The notes beneath the pieces were generated by a model that was not told where the DNA came from, did not search any database, and worked only from the letters and a program-made list of their open reading frames with translations. This document shows positions 13,288 to 21,573 of a DNA stretch of 24,834 nt, one piece after another. Every line of letters starts with the position of its first letter. Position 1 is the stretch's first letter. The position numbers and the translations under genes are program-made. Source of the DNA: an uncultured Collinsella sp. (lineage in GTDB: Bacteria; Actinomycetota; Coriobacteriia; Coriobacteriales; Coriobacteriaceae); the NCBI GenBank assembly GCA_902494715.1, contig CABUUJ010000032.1, positions 1 to 24,834 of the forward strand. Reading direction: 5' to 3'.

Positions 13288-14313
13288 ATGGCAGTAAAGG
13301 TTGCTATTAACGGCTTCGGTCGCATCGGTCGTCTGGCCTTCCGCCAGATGTTCGGTCATGAGGGCTCCGAGATCGTCGCTATCAACGACCTCACCTCTCC
13401 CGATATGCTCGCTTACCTGCTGAAGTACGACTCCACGCAGGGCAACTATGCTCGCGATCACGAGGTCGTCGCTGGCGAGGATTCCATCACCGTTGACGGC
13501 AAGGAGATCAAGATCTACAAGGAGGCCGACGCCAACAACCTGCCTTGGGGCGACCTCGACGTCGACGTCGTTCTCGAGTGCACCGGCTTCTACACCAGCA
13601 AGGCTAAGGCTCAGGCCCACATCAACGCTGGCGCCAAGAAGGTCGTCATCTCCGCTCCGGCCGGCAGCGATCTGCCCACCATCGTGTACAACGTCAACCA
13701 TGAGACGCTGACCGCTGAGGACAACATCATCTCCGCTGCTTCCTGCACCACCAACTGCCTCGCCCCGATGGCCAAGGGCCTGAACGACTTCGCTCCCATC
13801 GTCTCCGGCATCATGACCACCATCCACGCCTTCACCGGCGACCAGATGCCGCTCGACGGCCCGCAGCGCAAGGGCAACTTCCGTCGCTCCCGCGCCTGCT
13901 CCGAGAACATCGTCCCGAACACCACGGGCGCTGCCAAGGCCATCGGCCTGGTTCTCCCCGAGCTCAACGGCAAGCTCATCGGTGCCGCCCAGCGCGTCCC
14001 GACGCCGACCGGCTCGCTGACCAACCTCTACGCCGTCGTTGACAAGAAGGTCACCGTCGACGAGGTCAACGCTGCCATGAAGGCCTACGCCGAGACCATC
14101 CCCGATACCTTCGCTTACAACGAGGACCAGATCGTCTCCCGCGACATCGTCGGCGAGACCCACGGCTCCATCTTCGACGCCACTCAGACCATGTGCTCTG
14201 ATCTCGGCAACGGCCAGACCCTCGTTCAGGTCACCTCTTGGTACGACAACGAGAACTCCTACACCTCTCAGATGGTCCGCACCATCAAGTACTTCGAGAA
14301 GTTCGTTGCTTAA
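13288..14313 (+). CDS. gap: Type I glyceraldehyde-3-phosphate dehydrogenase
   Basis: This 341-residue GAPDH oxidises glyceraldehyde-3-phosphate to 1,3-bisphosphoglycerate with NAD in the cytoplasm. The NAD-binding start is VKVAINGFGRIGRLAFRQMF, followed by EIVAINDLT, which carries the acidic residue for NAD. The catalytic Cys153 is in SAASCTTNCLAP and the catalytic histidine in IHAFTGDQ. The C-terminal SWYDNENSYTSQMVRTIKYF is typical. The start at 13288 is fixed by AAAGGAGA just upstream; an in-frame codon at 13186 would add a poorly conserved tail across the promoter region. A terminator separates it from pgk, so it may be made at higher levels than the rest of the pathway. Confidence 0.98.
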   Translation: MAVKVAINGFGRIGRLAFRQMFGHEGSEIVAINDLTSPDMLAYLLKYDSTQGNYARDHEVVAGEDSITVDGKEIKIYKEADANNLPWGDLDVDVVLECTGFYTSKAKAQAHINAGAKKVVISAPAGSDLPTIVYNVNHETLTAEDNIISAASCTTNCLAPMAKGLNDFAPIVSGIMTTIHAFTGDQMPLDGPQRKGNFRRSRACSENIVPNTTGAAKAIGLVLPELNGKLIGAAQRVPTPTGSLTNLYAVVDKKVTVDEVNAAMKAYAETIPDTFAYNEDQIVSRDIVGETHGSIFDATQTMCSDLGNGQTLVQVTSWYDNENSYTSQMVRTIKYFEKFVA

Positions 14314-14350
14314 TTTAGCTTTTAGCGAATAGCTCGTTGAGCGTCTAAAG

Positions 14351-14398
14351 AAGGGCGCGGCCTTTAAGGGCTTATGCTCTGGGGTCGCGTCCTTTTTT
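14351..14398 (+). terminator. Intrinsic terminator after gap
   Basis: AAGGGCGCGGCC (14351-14362) pairs with GGTCGCGTCCTT (14383-14394) over 12 positions including two G-U pairs, with a long loop, and runs into six T at 14393-14398. I see no clear promoter in the 53 bases before pgk, so this terminator is probably leaky. Confidence 0.75.
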
Positions 14399-14407
14399 AT
14401 TGGAAAC

Positions 14408-14435
14408 CGTGCGCACATACGTGCACACATGTACG
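14408..14435 (+). other. 28-bp perfectly alternating pyrimidine-purine tract before pgk
   Basis: Every base from C14408 to G14435 alternates between pyrimidine and purine and is rich in GC and CA/TG steps. It includes self-complementary GTGCGCAC (14409-14416) and GTGCAC. Such tracts can flip to left-handed Z-DNA under negative supercoiling. It ends just before the pgk ribosome-binding site GAAAGG. Confidence 0.6.
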
Positions 14436-14451
14436 AAAGGTAGAAGCAAAC

Positions 14452-15654
14452 ATGGCCTTTACCAAGAAGACCGTCCGCGACATCGATGTCGACGGCAAGC
14501 GCGTTCTCGTTCGCGTTGACTTCAATGTGCCTATCAAGGACGGCGTCGTGGGCGATACCACCCGCATCAAGGCTGCCCTTCCCACCATCAAGTATCTCGT
14601 CGAGCACAACGCTCGCGTCATCCTCATGAGCCACCTTGGCCGTCCTGCCGGCACTGGTTTCGAGCCCGAGCTTTCGCTCAAGCCGGTTGCCGCCAAGCTC
14701 GCCGAGCTTTCCGGTCTCGACGTCAGCTTCGTCCAGGACACCTACGGCGAGGAGGCCGCCAAGGCCGTCGAGGCTGTCGAGCCGGGCAAGGTCCTCGTTC
14801 TCGAGAACGTCCGTTTCGATAAGCGCGAGAAGAAGAACGATCCCGAGATCGCCAAGAAGCTCGCTTCCTACGGCGACATCTTCGTTCTCGACGCCTTCGG
14901 CACCGCTCACCGCGCACAGGGTTCCGTCGTGGGCCCGGCCGCCTATCTCCCCGCTGTCGCAGGCTTCCTACTTGAGAAGGAGGTCGACACGCTGACCGGC
15001 ATCTTCGCTGATCCTGAGCGTCCTTTCGTCGCCATCGTCGGCGGTTCCAAGGTTTCCTCCAAAATCGGTGTCCTCGATCATCTGATCGATTCCGCCGACA
15101 CCCTGATCATCGGTGGCGGCATGGCCTACACCTTCTTCCTGGCCAAGGGCTACAAGACCGTCGGTACCTCCCTCAAAGAGGAGGACTGGGTCGAGCGCGC
15201 TGCAGAGATGCTCAAGAAGGCTGAGGACAAGGGCGTCAAGATCCTGCTCCCGATCGATAACCTCGTTGCCGACCACTTCGGCGAGGACGCTACGGGCGAG
15301 GTCGTCGCTTCCGACGCCATCCCCGAGGATCGCATGGGCATGGACATCGGCCCCAAGACCGAGGCCCTTTACGCCGAGGCCATCAAGGGCGCCAAGACCG
15401 TCTTCTGGAACGGCCCCATGGGCGTTTTCGAGTTCGATAACTTCGCGCACGGCACCAAGGCCGTTGCCGAGGCTGTTGCCGAGCTCAAGGCCAACGGCGG
15501 CACCTCCATCATCGGCGGTGGCGACTCCGTCGCAGCCGTCAACAAGTTCGATCTTGCCGACAAGATGAGCTGGATCTCCACCGGTGGCGGCGCTTCCATG
15601 GAGCTCGTCGAGGGTAAGGCCCTGCCCGGAGTGGAGGCGCTTCTCGATGCCTAA
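14452..15654 (+). CDS. pgk: Phosphoglycerate kinase
   Basis: This 400-residue enzyme transfers phosphate from 1,3-bisphosphoglycerate to ADP, the first ATP-forming step of lower glycolysis. The N-terminal substrate domain shows KRVLVRVDFNVPIKDG and MSHLGRPAG, the nucleotide domain shows VGGSKVSSKIGVLDHLI and GGGMAYTFFLAKG, and the end shows TSIIGGGDSVAAVNKF and STGGGASMELVEG. Length and motif order are standard. ATG at 14452 follows GAAAGG at 14435-14440; the frame opens farther upstream, but that part lies in the gap terminator. The 3' end overlaps tpiA by 8 bases. Confidence 0.98.
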   Translation: MAFTKKTVRDIDVDGKRVLVRVDFNVPIKDGVVGDTTRIKAALPTIKYLVEHNARVILMSHLGRPAGTGFEPELSLKPVAAKLAELSGLDVSFVQDTYGEEAAKAVEAVEPGKVLVLENVRFDKREKKNDPEIAKKLASYGDIFVLDAFGTAHRAQGSVVGPAAYLPAVAGFLLEKEVDTLTGIFADPERPFVAIVGGSKVSSKIGVLDHLIDSADTLIIGGGMAYTFFLAKGYKTVGTSLKEEDWVERAAEMLKKAEDKGVKILLPIDNLVADHFGEDATGEVVASDAIPEDRMGMDIGPKTEALYAEAIKGAKTVFWNGPMGVFEFDNFAHGTKAVAEAVAELKANGGTSIIGGGDSVAAVNKFDLADKMSWISTGGGASMELVEGKALPGVEALLDA

Positions 15655-16414
15655 TCGCACCCTTCTTATCGCTGGTAACTGGAAGATGAACAACGACGTC
15701 GCCGCTGCCGCCAAGCTCGCCGACGAGCTGGCTCAGGCTCTGCCCGAGGTTCCGGCTGGCGTCGAGGTGCTCGTTTGCCCTCCGACCATCGACATCACCA
15801 CCGTTCACGCCCGCATGCAGGCTGCCCCCATCGCTCTCGGTGCACAGAACGTGTACTGGGAGGCAAAGGGTGCCTACACCGGCGAGTCCTCCTGCGACAT
15901 GCTCAAGTCCGCTGGATGCACTTACTGCATCATCGGTCACTCCGAGCGTCGTGGATATTTCCACGAGACCGACGAGGATATGAACAAGAAGGCCAAGGCC
16001 CTCGTTGCCGCTGGCATCGTTCCCGTCTTCTGCTGCGGTGAGCCCGAGGAGGTTCGCGAGGCCGGCACCTATGTCGACTTCGTCTGCAACCAGGTCAAGG
16101 CAGGTCTCGAGGGTCTCGAGATCAAATGCCCCAAGCAGCTCGTTGTAGCCTACGAGCCCATCTGGGCCATCGGCACCGGCAAGACCGCTACCGCCGATGA
16201 CGCCCAGGAGGTCTGCGGCGCTATCCGTGAGACCCTCAAGGAGATGTTCGGCGAGGAGCTCGCTAACGGCATCCGCGTTCTCTATGGTGGCTCTGCCAAG
16301 CCCGGCAACATCGCCGAGCTCGTCGCCAAGCCCGACGTTGACGGTGCTCTCGTGGGCGGCGCTTCGCTCAAGGCTGCCGACTTCGCCTCTATGGTCGTCA
16401 AGGCAGGCGAGTAG
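15647..16414 (+). CDS. tpiA: Triosephosphate isomerase
   Basis: This 255-residue TIM-barrel enzyme interconverts dihydroxyacetone phosphate and glyceraldehyde-3-phosphate. Lys13 is in GNWKMN, His98 in IGHSERR and the catalytic Glu170 in AYEPIWAIGTGKTAT. The phosphate-binding YGGSAKPGNI is near the C-terminus. The start ATG at 15647 lies inside the last codons of pgk (stop 15652-15654), behind GTGGAGG at 15631-15637, so translation is coupled to pgk. An earlier in-frame codon at 15584 would put a pgk-overlapping tail before the conserved start and is not favoured. gpmI starts 5 bases after the stop. Confidence 0.98.
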   Translation: MPNRTLLIAGNWKMNNDVAAAAKLADELAQALPEVPAGVEVLVCPPTIDITTVHARMQAAPIALGAQNVYWEAKGAYTGESSCDMLKSAGCTYCIIGHSERRGYFHETDEDMNKKAKALVAAGIVPVFCCGEPEEVREAGTYVDFVCNQVKAGLEGLEIKCPKQLVVAYEPIWAIGTGKTATADDAQEVCGAIRETLKEMFGEELANGIRVLYGGSAKPGNIAELVAKPDVDGALVGGASLKAADFASMVVKAGE

Positions 16415-16419
16415 GACAT

Positions 16420-17973
16420 ATGGCACAGCGTCATCTTCCTGCACTCCTGATCATCATGGACGGCTGCGGCCTGGCTCCGGCCGATGGCGAGAACGCCGTC
16501 GCCGCTGCTAAGACGCCCTTCCTTGATAGCCTGTACGAGAAGTACCCCCACACCACGCTCGGCGCTTCGGGCGAGGACGTGGGTCTTCCCGATGGCCAGA
16601 TGGGTAACTCCGAGGTGGGTCACCTCAACATCGGTGCCGGCCGCATCGTGTTCCAGGAGCTTTCGCGCATCAACAACGCCATCAAGGATGGCTCCATCGC
16701 CAAGAACGAGGTCTTCGTCAAGGCTATGGACGACGTCAAGGCTGATGGCAAGACTCTCCACCTCATGGGCCTTATGAGCCCTGGCGGTGTTCATTCTCAC
16801 ATGAACCACGTCGAGGCTCTGGTCAAGATGGCTGCCGAGCATGGTGTCAAGACCGTTCGCGTCCACGCCTTCATGGATGGCCGCGACGTCGACCCGCAGT
16901 CCGGTGCCGGTTACATGAGTGAGTTCTGCGCCTTCCTGGCTAAGATCTCCGAGGAGACCGGTTGCGACGCTCGCGTTGCCACCGTCTCGGGCCGTTATTG
17001 GGCTATGGACCGCGATAATCGTTGGGAGCGCATCCAGCGCGCCTACGACGTCATGGTCAACGCGTCCGATGCCGATACCGACCCCGTTGCCGGTATCAAG
17101 GCCTACTACGAGAAGGATCCGCGCGGCGATGAGTTCGTCGAGCCCTTTGCTGCCCATAATGAGGGCATCCACGAGGGCGACGCGGCCATCTTCTTCAACT
17201 TCCGTCCCGACCGCGCCCGTCAGATGACTCGCGCGTTCACGGACAAGGAGTTCGACGGCTTTGAGCGCGAGCAGATCAAGCTCTCGCACTTTGTGACGAT
17301 GACCGAGTACGATCCGACGTTTGACGTCGAGGTCGCCTTCGCCAAGACGTTCCCTGAGAACGTTCTGGCCGACGTCATCGCAGCCAATGGCCTGAAGCAG
17401 CTGCACACCGCCGAGACCGAGAAGTACGCTCACGTGACGTTCTTCCTCAACGGTGGCATCGAGGAGCCCAAGGAGGGCGAGGAGCGCGTGCTCGTCGCTT
17501 CCCCCAAGGTTGCTACCTACGATCTGCAGCCCGAGATGAGCGCTCCCGAGGTTACCGAGAAGCTCGTCGCCGCAATCAACGAGGATCGCGCTGATTTCTA
17601 CATCGTGAACTTCGCGAACTGCGACATGGTTGGCCATACCGGCGTGTTCGACGCCGCCGTCAAGGCTGTCGAGGCCGTTGACGATGCCCTGTCCAAGGTT
17701 GTCCCGGCGATTCTCGCCAAGGGCGGCTTTGCGCTGATCACCGCCGACCACGGCAACGCCGATCACATGTTTGACGTCGCTTCCGACGGTTCCAAGCATC
17801 CGTTTACGGCTCACACCACCAACCGCGTGCCGTTCATCATTGTTGATGAGAAGGCACAGCTCACCGGTATCGAGGACGGTCGTCTCTCCGATATCGCCCC
17901 GACTATGCTCACCATGGCCGGTCTGGAGCCTTCCGCCGAGATGACGGGCCGTGTGCTCGCCACCGAGGCCTAA
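16420..17973 (+). CDS. gpmI: 2,3-bisphosphoglycerate-independent phosphoglycerate mutase
   Basis: This 517-residue, manganese-dependent enzyme of the alkaline phosphatase superfamily converts 3-phosphoglycerate to 2-phosphoglycerate. The metal-binding start is LIIMDGCG, the phosphorylated Ser64 is in GQMGNSEVGHLNIGAGR, substrate contacts appear in GRDVDPQSG and FNFRPDRARQMTRAF, and the second metal cluster is in CDMVGHTG and TADHGNADHM. Length is normal for the family. It follows tpiA by 5 bases and continues the pgk-tpiA transcription unit up to the terminator at 18001. Its place between tpiA and secG differs from the arrangement I know in mycobacteria and streptomycetes. Confidence 0.98.
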   Translation: MAQRHLPALLIIMDGCGLAPADGENAVAAAKTPFLDSLYEKYPHTTLGASGEDVGLPDGQMGNSEVGHLNIGAGRIVFQELSRINNAIKDGSIAKNEVFVKAMDDVKADGKTLHLMGLMSPGGVHSHMNHVEALVKMAAEHGVKTVRVHAFMDGRDVDPQSGAGYMSEFCAFLAKISEETGCDARVATVSGRYWAMDRDNRWERIQRAYDVMVNASDADTDPVAGIKAYYEKDPRGDEFVEPFAAHNEGIHEGDAAIFFNFRPDRARQMTRAFTDKEFDGFEREQIKLSHFVTMTEYDPTFDVEVAFAKTFPENVLADVIAANGLKQLHTAETEKYAHVTFFLNGGIEEPKEGEERVLVASPKVATYDLQPEMSAPEVTEKLVAAINEDRADFYIVNFANCDMVGHTGVFDAAVKAVEAVDDALSKVVPAILAKGGFALITADHGNADHMFDVASDGSKHPFTAHTTNRVPFIIVDEKAQLTGIEDGRLSDIAPTMLTMAGLEPSAEMTGRVLATEA

Positions 17974-18000
17974 AAGAAAACTCCAAGCGTTTTCAAGCGA

Positions 18001-18033
18001 GGGGGTTGCCCATATTCGGGCAACCCCCTTTTT
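18001..18033 (+). terminator. Strong intrinsic terminator after gpmI
   Basis: GGGGGTTGCCC (18001-18011) and GGGCAACCCCC (18018-18028) form a perfect 11-bp stem with a 6-base loop, directly followed by five T (18029-18033). It ends the glycolytic unit. Confidence 0.92.
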
Positions 18034-18092
18034 GATATTTCTGCCATTTCTACCCCGACCCCGAGTGGCAGGTAGGGGAGGGCAGGGGATTG

Positions 18093-18101
18093 TGGTACAG
18101 T
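18093..18101 (+). promoter_or_regulatory. Candidate extended -10 promoter of secG
   Basis: TACAGT at 18096-18101 is preceded by TG and one base (18093-18095), the extended -10 pattern that can work without a -35 box. It is the best promoter-like motif in the 104 bases between the gpmI terminator and secG and would give a leader of about 30 bases. Confidence 0.45.
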
Positions 18102-18137
18102 ACTGGAGTTTGAATTGTTCTATTAAGGAGCTTATCT

Positions 18138-18392
18138 ATGGGTCCGTTTCAGATTCTTCTGTTTGTCGTTTGGGCTGTTTCTGCCGTGGCGCTGACGATT
18201 CTCGTCCTGATGCATTCCGGTAAGGGTACCGGCGTTTCGGATATGATCGCTAGCTCGCTGTATAACTCCAGCTCTGCCACAGGCGTTATGGAGCAGAACC
18301 TCGACCGCCTGACCGTCATCATGGCTGTCGTGTTTGCCGTGTGCGTCGTGCTGTGCATGTTCTTCTTCCCGCAGGGCATCGTGGGCTACTAA
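18138..18392 (+). CDS. secG: Preprotein translocase subunit SecG
   Basis: This 84-residue membrane protein is the small accessory subunit of the SecYEG protein-export channel. Two hydrophobic helices (about residues 4-25 and 57-78) flank a cytoplasmic loop with the conserved MHSGKGTGVSDMI segment, followed by NLDRLT before the second helix. The ribosome-binding site AAGGAG (18125-18130) is 7 bases before the ATG. A terminator on each side makes it a single-gene unit. In actinobacteria secG commonly ends the gap-pgk-tpiA cluster, which supports the call for such a short gene. Confidence 0.93.
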   Translation: MGPFQILLFVVWAVSAVALTILVLMHSGKGTGVSDMIASSLYNSSSATGVMEQNLDRLTVIMAVVFAVCVVLCMFFFPQGIVGY

Positions 18393-18416
18393 TCACGAGC
18401 CGCATAAGTACTTGTA

Positions 18417-18446
18417 AAGGGTTCCGCAAGTGTGGGACCCTTTTTT
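18417..18446 (+). terminator. Intrinsic terminator after secG
   Basis: AAGGGTTCC (18417-18425) pairs with GGGACCCTT (18434-18442), one U-G pair included, around an 8-base loop and runs into six T (18441-18446). Confidence 0.88.
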
Positions 18447-18560
18447 GTTTACATATTCGTAACAGAGTCAAAAATATCACCACATACTGCGCCCAACTAA
18501 AGAAATTCTCGACCGTTAACCGGAATTAGCCCCAAATCGTGCATAAAATGCGCTACTGTA

Positions 18561-18589
18561 TTGCAAAACGTTGGTCCGTTGTGCATAAC
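18561..18589 (+). promoter_or_regulatory. Candidate promoter of the oppABCDF operon
   Basis: TTGCAA (18561-18566) and CATAAC (18584-18589) are separated by 17 bases, each matching consensus at four positions. The gene-free stretch 18447-18688 also contains the self-complementary decamer GACATATGTC at 18638-18647, a possible binding site in the leader. Evidence is positional and motif-based only. Confidence 0.35.
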
Positions 18590-18688
18590 CAGCCATAGCA
18601 GCGGGCGGCGTTTTGATGGTTCGGATCGGATTGTCTCGACATATGTCCGACTGAACATTTCTTTGTCCTATCTCATAAGGAGGATGGC

Positions 18689-20365
18689 ATGGCTGATTCT
18701 ATGTTCCACCAGCCCGTTATGGGTCGTCGCGCCTTTGTTGGCGGCACCCTCGCTGCGAGCTCCATGGCTTTTCTTGCCGCATGCGGCAAGAAGGGCGGCG
18801 ACACTTCCGGTTCTGAGTCCGGTTCGACGCTGAACTTCTACATTAACAACCCGGTCTGCATCGACCCCTACAATGTCCAGGAGGACCAGGGCACTCAGGT
18901 CGAGTACCAGCTCTTTGACGCTCTGACCTCTTATGACGCCGAGAAGGGCGAGATCGTTCCGCTGGCTTGCGAGTCCTTTGAGGCCAACGACGACGCCACC
19001 GAGTTCACCTTCAAGATCAAGAAGGCCAAGTTCCACAACGGTGACGACGTTACCTCCAAGTCCTTCAAGCTCGGTTGGGAGCGTCTGGTCAACACCAAGT
19101 CGGCCATCGCTACCGAGTATGGCCCGTCCGAGGTCTCCTATCACCTTTCCATGGTCGAGGGCTATGACGATCTGCTTGCCGGTAACGCTACCGAGCTCAG
19201 CGGTGTTACCTGCCCCGACGATGAGACCCTCGTCGTCAAGCTGTCTTCCGCTTACGCCGACTTCCCCTTCGTCGCCTCTCACCCGGCTCTGGCCCCGGTT
19301 CCCGAGTGCGCCGAGGCCGATGCCAAGAGCTTCTATCTTGCACCGGTCGGTAACGGCCCGTTCATGATGGACGGCAAGTGGGAGGATGGTCAGGAGATCA
19401 ACCTCAAGAAGTTCGACGATTACTATGGCGACAAGGCCAAGATCGATGGCATCCACTTCCAGGTCATCAAGGACATGGAGACCGCTTACAAGGAGTTCCA
19501 GGCCGGTAACCTCGATGTTTGCGACGTTCCCGTTGCTCAGATCGATGCCGCTAAGAAGGATCGCGGCGTGTCCAAGGACGGCTACACCATGGGCGACGGC
19601 GAGCGCATGCTGCTCGGCTCCGAGCCTTCCACCTACTACCTGACCTGCAACAACACGGCCGAGCCGTTCAACAACGCCGACCTGCGTAGGGGCATTTCCC
19701 TGGCCATCAACCGTGAGGCCATCTGCAAGACCATCTTCAAGGGTACCCGTACCCCCGCCGACGGCATTGTTCCTCCGGGCATCGATGGCTACAAGGAGGG
19801 CGCATGGGAGTTCTGCGCCTACGACGTCGACAAGGCTAACGAGTACCTCGACAAGGTTGCTCCCGCTGACGCCAACGGCGATCGTGGCATTAACGTGCAG
19901 CTGTCCTACAACCAGGACGGTGGCCACAAGGAGATCATGGAGTCCATCATCGGTGACCTTGCCAAGGTGGGCGTTAACGCTACTTCCGATACGCCCGAGT
20001 GGTCTGCCCTGCTCGAGCAGTATCAGAACTTCGACTATGAGTTCGGTCGTCTGGGCTGGATTGCCGACTACCCGATCATGGACAATTTCCTGTATCCGCT
20101 GTTCCACTCCGACTCTCTCGGTGGCGACAACCGTTCTGGTTACAACAACCCCGAGTTCGACGCCAAGGTCGACGAGGCTCGTACCACGGTTGACGACGAA
20201 GAGCGCGTCGCTAAGATGCAGGAGGCCGACGCAATGGTCGCTGCCGACTGCCCGGTCATCCCGATTATGTTCTACACGCACACCATCGCCGGCTCCGATC
20301 GCATTAAGCACCTCTATGTCGATCCGCAGAAGCACGCCGATCTGGGTACCGCTGAGCTCGCCTAA
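18689..20365 (+). CDS. oppA: Oligopeptide-type ABC transporter substrate-binding lipoprotein
   Basis: This 558-residue SBP_bac_5 protein is the extracytoplasmic ligand binder of the second importer. The N-terminus has a twin-arginine pair (GRRAFVGG, residues 12-19) and the lipobox LAAC with Cys32, followed by a Gly/Ser linker. It is probably a Tat-exported lipoprotein. The mature region shows the OppA-like pattern STLNFYINNPVCIDPY, FTFKIKKAKFHNGDDVTSKSF, NADLRRGISLAINREAI and a C-terminal CPVIPIMFYTH. The ribosome-binding site TAAGGAGGAT just before the ATG is very strong. oppB, oppC, oppD and oppF follow in order. The cysteine-containing ATPases and OppA-like ends favour true oligopeptide uptake, but specificity is not proven. 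Confidence 0.9.
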   Translation: MADSMFHQPVMGRRAFVGGTLAASSMAFLAACGKKGGDTSGSESGSTLNFYINNPVCIDPYNVQEDQGTQVEYQLFDALTSYDAEKGEIVPLACESFEANDDATEFTFKIKKAKFHNGDDVTSKSFKLGWERLVNTKSAIATEYGPSEVSYHLSMVEGYDDLLAGNATELSGVTCPDDETLVVKLSSAYADFPFVASHPALAPVPECAEADAKSFYLAPVGNGPFMMDGKWEDGQEINLKKFDDYYGDKAKIDGIHFQVIKDMETAYKEFQAGNLDVCDVPVAQIDAAKKDRGVSKDGYTMGDGERMLLGSEPSTYYLTCNNTAEPFNNADLRRGISLAINREAICKTIFKGTRTPADGIVPPGIDGYKEGAWEFCAYDVDKANEYLDKVAPADANGDRGINVQLSYNQDGGHKEIMESIIGDLAKVGVNATSDTPEWSALLEQYQNFDYEFGRLGWIADYPIMDNFLYPLFHSDSLGGDNRSGYNNPEFDAKVDEARTTVDDEERVAKMQEADAMVAADCPVIPIMFYTHTIAGSDRIKHLYVDPQKHADLGTAELA

Positions 20366-20461
20366 GAGTTTGCAGCTTCCGTGAGGGTCAAGTATTTACG
20401 TAGACCTCATGGGAAACATACAGTTCTCCCTAACCTGGGGTAAACTGGCTGATGGTAATTT

Positions 20462-20491
20462 TGGGATGCCGGTCTGGCGATCGGCATCCCA
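20462..20491 (+). terminator. Stem-loop between oppA and oppB
   Basis: TGGGATGCCG (20462-20471) and CGGCATCCCA (20482-20491) pair perfectly around a 10-base loop, followed only by TTT. A weaker hairpin with one bulge, TGAGGGTC/GACCTCA, lies just after oppA at 20382-20409. As between the first binding protein and its permease, the short T-tract suggests partial termination or 3'-end protection of the binding-protein message. Confidence 0.6.
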
Positions 20492-20521
20492 TTTAGGTTA
20501 ATCCCTAGATAGGGGAGTGGT

Positions 20522-21559
20522 ATGGGTAAGTACATCGTTAAACGTGTGCTTCAGTTCATCCCGGTGTTTTTGGGCGTTACGCTGATTCTGTTCGCCCTCC
20601 AGAATATCGTGCCGGGAGATCCGATCAAGCTGATCGGTGGAGACAAGGCTCTGTCCCCCGAGGTGGAGCTTCAGCTTCGCGTCCGCTATCACCTGGTCCA
20701 GACGGACGAGGACGGCAACGCGATCCTTGACGAGAACGGCGACCCCGTTCAAACGTCGCTCGTGGACCGTTACTTGTATTACATGAACGGCCTGCTTCAT
20801 GGCGATCTGGGCAATTCGTATCAGCGCAAGCTGCCGGTTACGGAAATCTTTGCCCAGAAGTATCCGTATACGGTCAAACTTGCCGCGTGCGCCATCGTGC
20901 TCGAGGCAATCATGGGTATCGGTGCGGGTATCATTTCGGCGGTAAAGCGTTATTCCTTCTGGGATATTTTGGTAACGCTCACCACGTCGATCCTCGTTGC
21001 GGTCCCGGCCTTCTGGCTCGGTATGTTGCTGCAGCTGTTCTTTGGCGTCATCCTCAAGGACGCCACGGGCGGTGCAATCTCCATGCCGATCTCGGGTGCC
21101 GGCGGTTCCAGCTCTCAGTATCAGGATTGGATGCACTATGTGCTTCCGACCATTACGCTGGCTTCGGTTTCGACCGCTTATGCTGCGCGCATTATGCGCT
21201 CGCAGCTGCTTGACGTCATGAACCAGGATTACATCCGTACGGCAAAGGCCAAGGGTCTCTCCAATCGCGCGATCATCATCAAGCATGCGCTTAAGAATGC
21301 ACTCATTCCCGTCGTTACCTATATTGGTGTCGACTTCGGTGGCATGCTTTCGGGCGCCATCCTGACCGAGACGGTCTTCAACTGGCCCGGTATCGGCTAT
21401 GAGGTCTATCGCGCCATCAGCATGCGTGACTGGCCCATCGTTATGGGCGGCGTTACGCTCATCGTCGTCGTCGTCATGGTGATCAACCTACTCGTCGACA
21501 TCAGCTATGCATTCCTCGACCCGCGCATCCGCCTTGGCGGTCCGTCGGATAAGGCCTAA
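20522..21559 (+). CDS. oppB: Oligopeptide-type ABC transporter permease OppB
   Basis: This 345-residue inner-membrane permease is half of the second import channel. It opens with a transmembrane helix (FIPVFLGVTLILFALQNIVPGDP). An external region then carries an acidic insertion, TDEDGNAILDENGDPVQTS, before VDRYLYYMNGLLHGDLGNSY; the upstream paralogue lacks this insertion. The EAA loop is NQDYIRTAKAKGLSNRAIIIKHALKNALIPV, and the conserved end is NWPGIGYEVYRAISMRDWP. The ribosome-binding site GGGGAG at 20512-20517 fits the ATG at 20522. oppC follows after 14 bases. Confidence 0.93.
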   Translation: MGKYIVKRVLQFIPVFLGVTLILFALQNIVPGDPIKLIGGDKALSPEVELQLRVRYHLVQTDEDGNAILDENGDPVQTSLVDRYLYYMNGLLHGDLGNSYQRKLPVTEIFAQKYPYTVKLAACAIVLEAIMGIGAGIISAVKRYSFWDILVTLTTSILVAVPAFWLGMLLQLFFGVILKDATGGAISMPISGAGGSSSQYQDWMHYVLPTITLASVSTAYAARIMRSQLLDVMNQDYIRTAKAKGLSNRAIIIKHALKNALIPVVTYIGVDFGGMLSGAILTETVFNWPGIGYEVYRAISMRDWPIVMGGVTLIVVVVMVINLLVDISYAFLDPRIRLGGPSDKA

Positions 21560-21573
21560 GGGAGGTACGTCTC

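Noticed and set aside
18638..18647. GACATATGTC as an independent operator
   Set aside because: A 10-base palindrome is expected by chance at this length scale, and no second copy or overlap with a promoter was seen; it is only noted within the opp leader.
18668..20335. Long minus-strand open frame opposite oppA, and similar ones opposite 711-2324, 13240-14910 and 22572-24371
   Set aside because: Each mirrors a well-supported plus-strand gene, and none has a ribosome-binding site or a recognisable motif.
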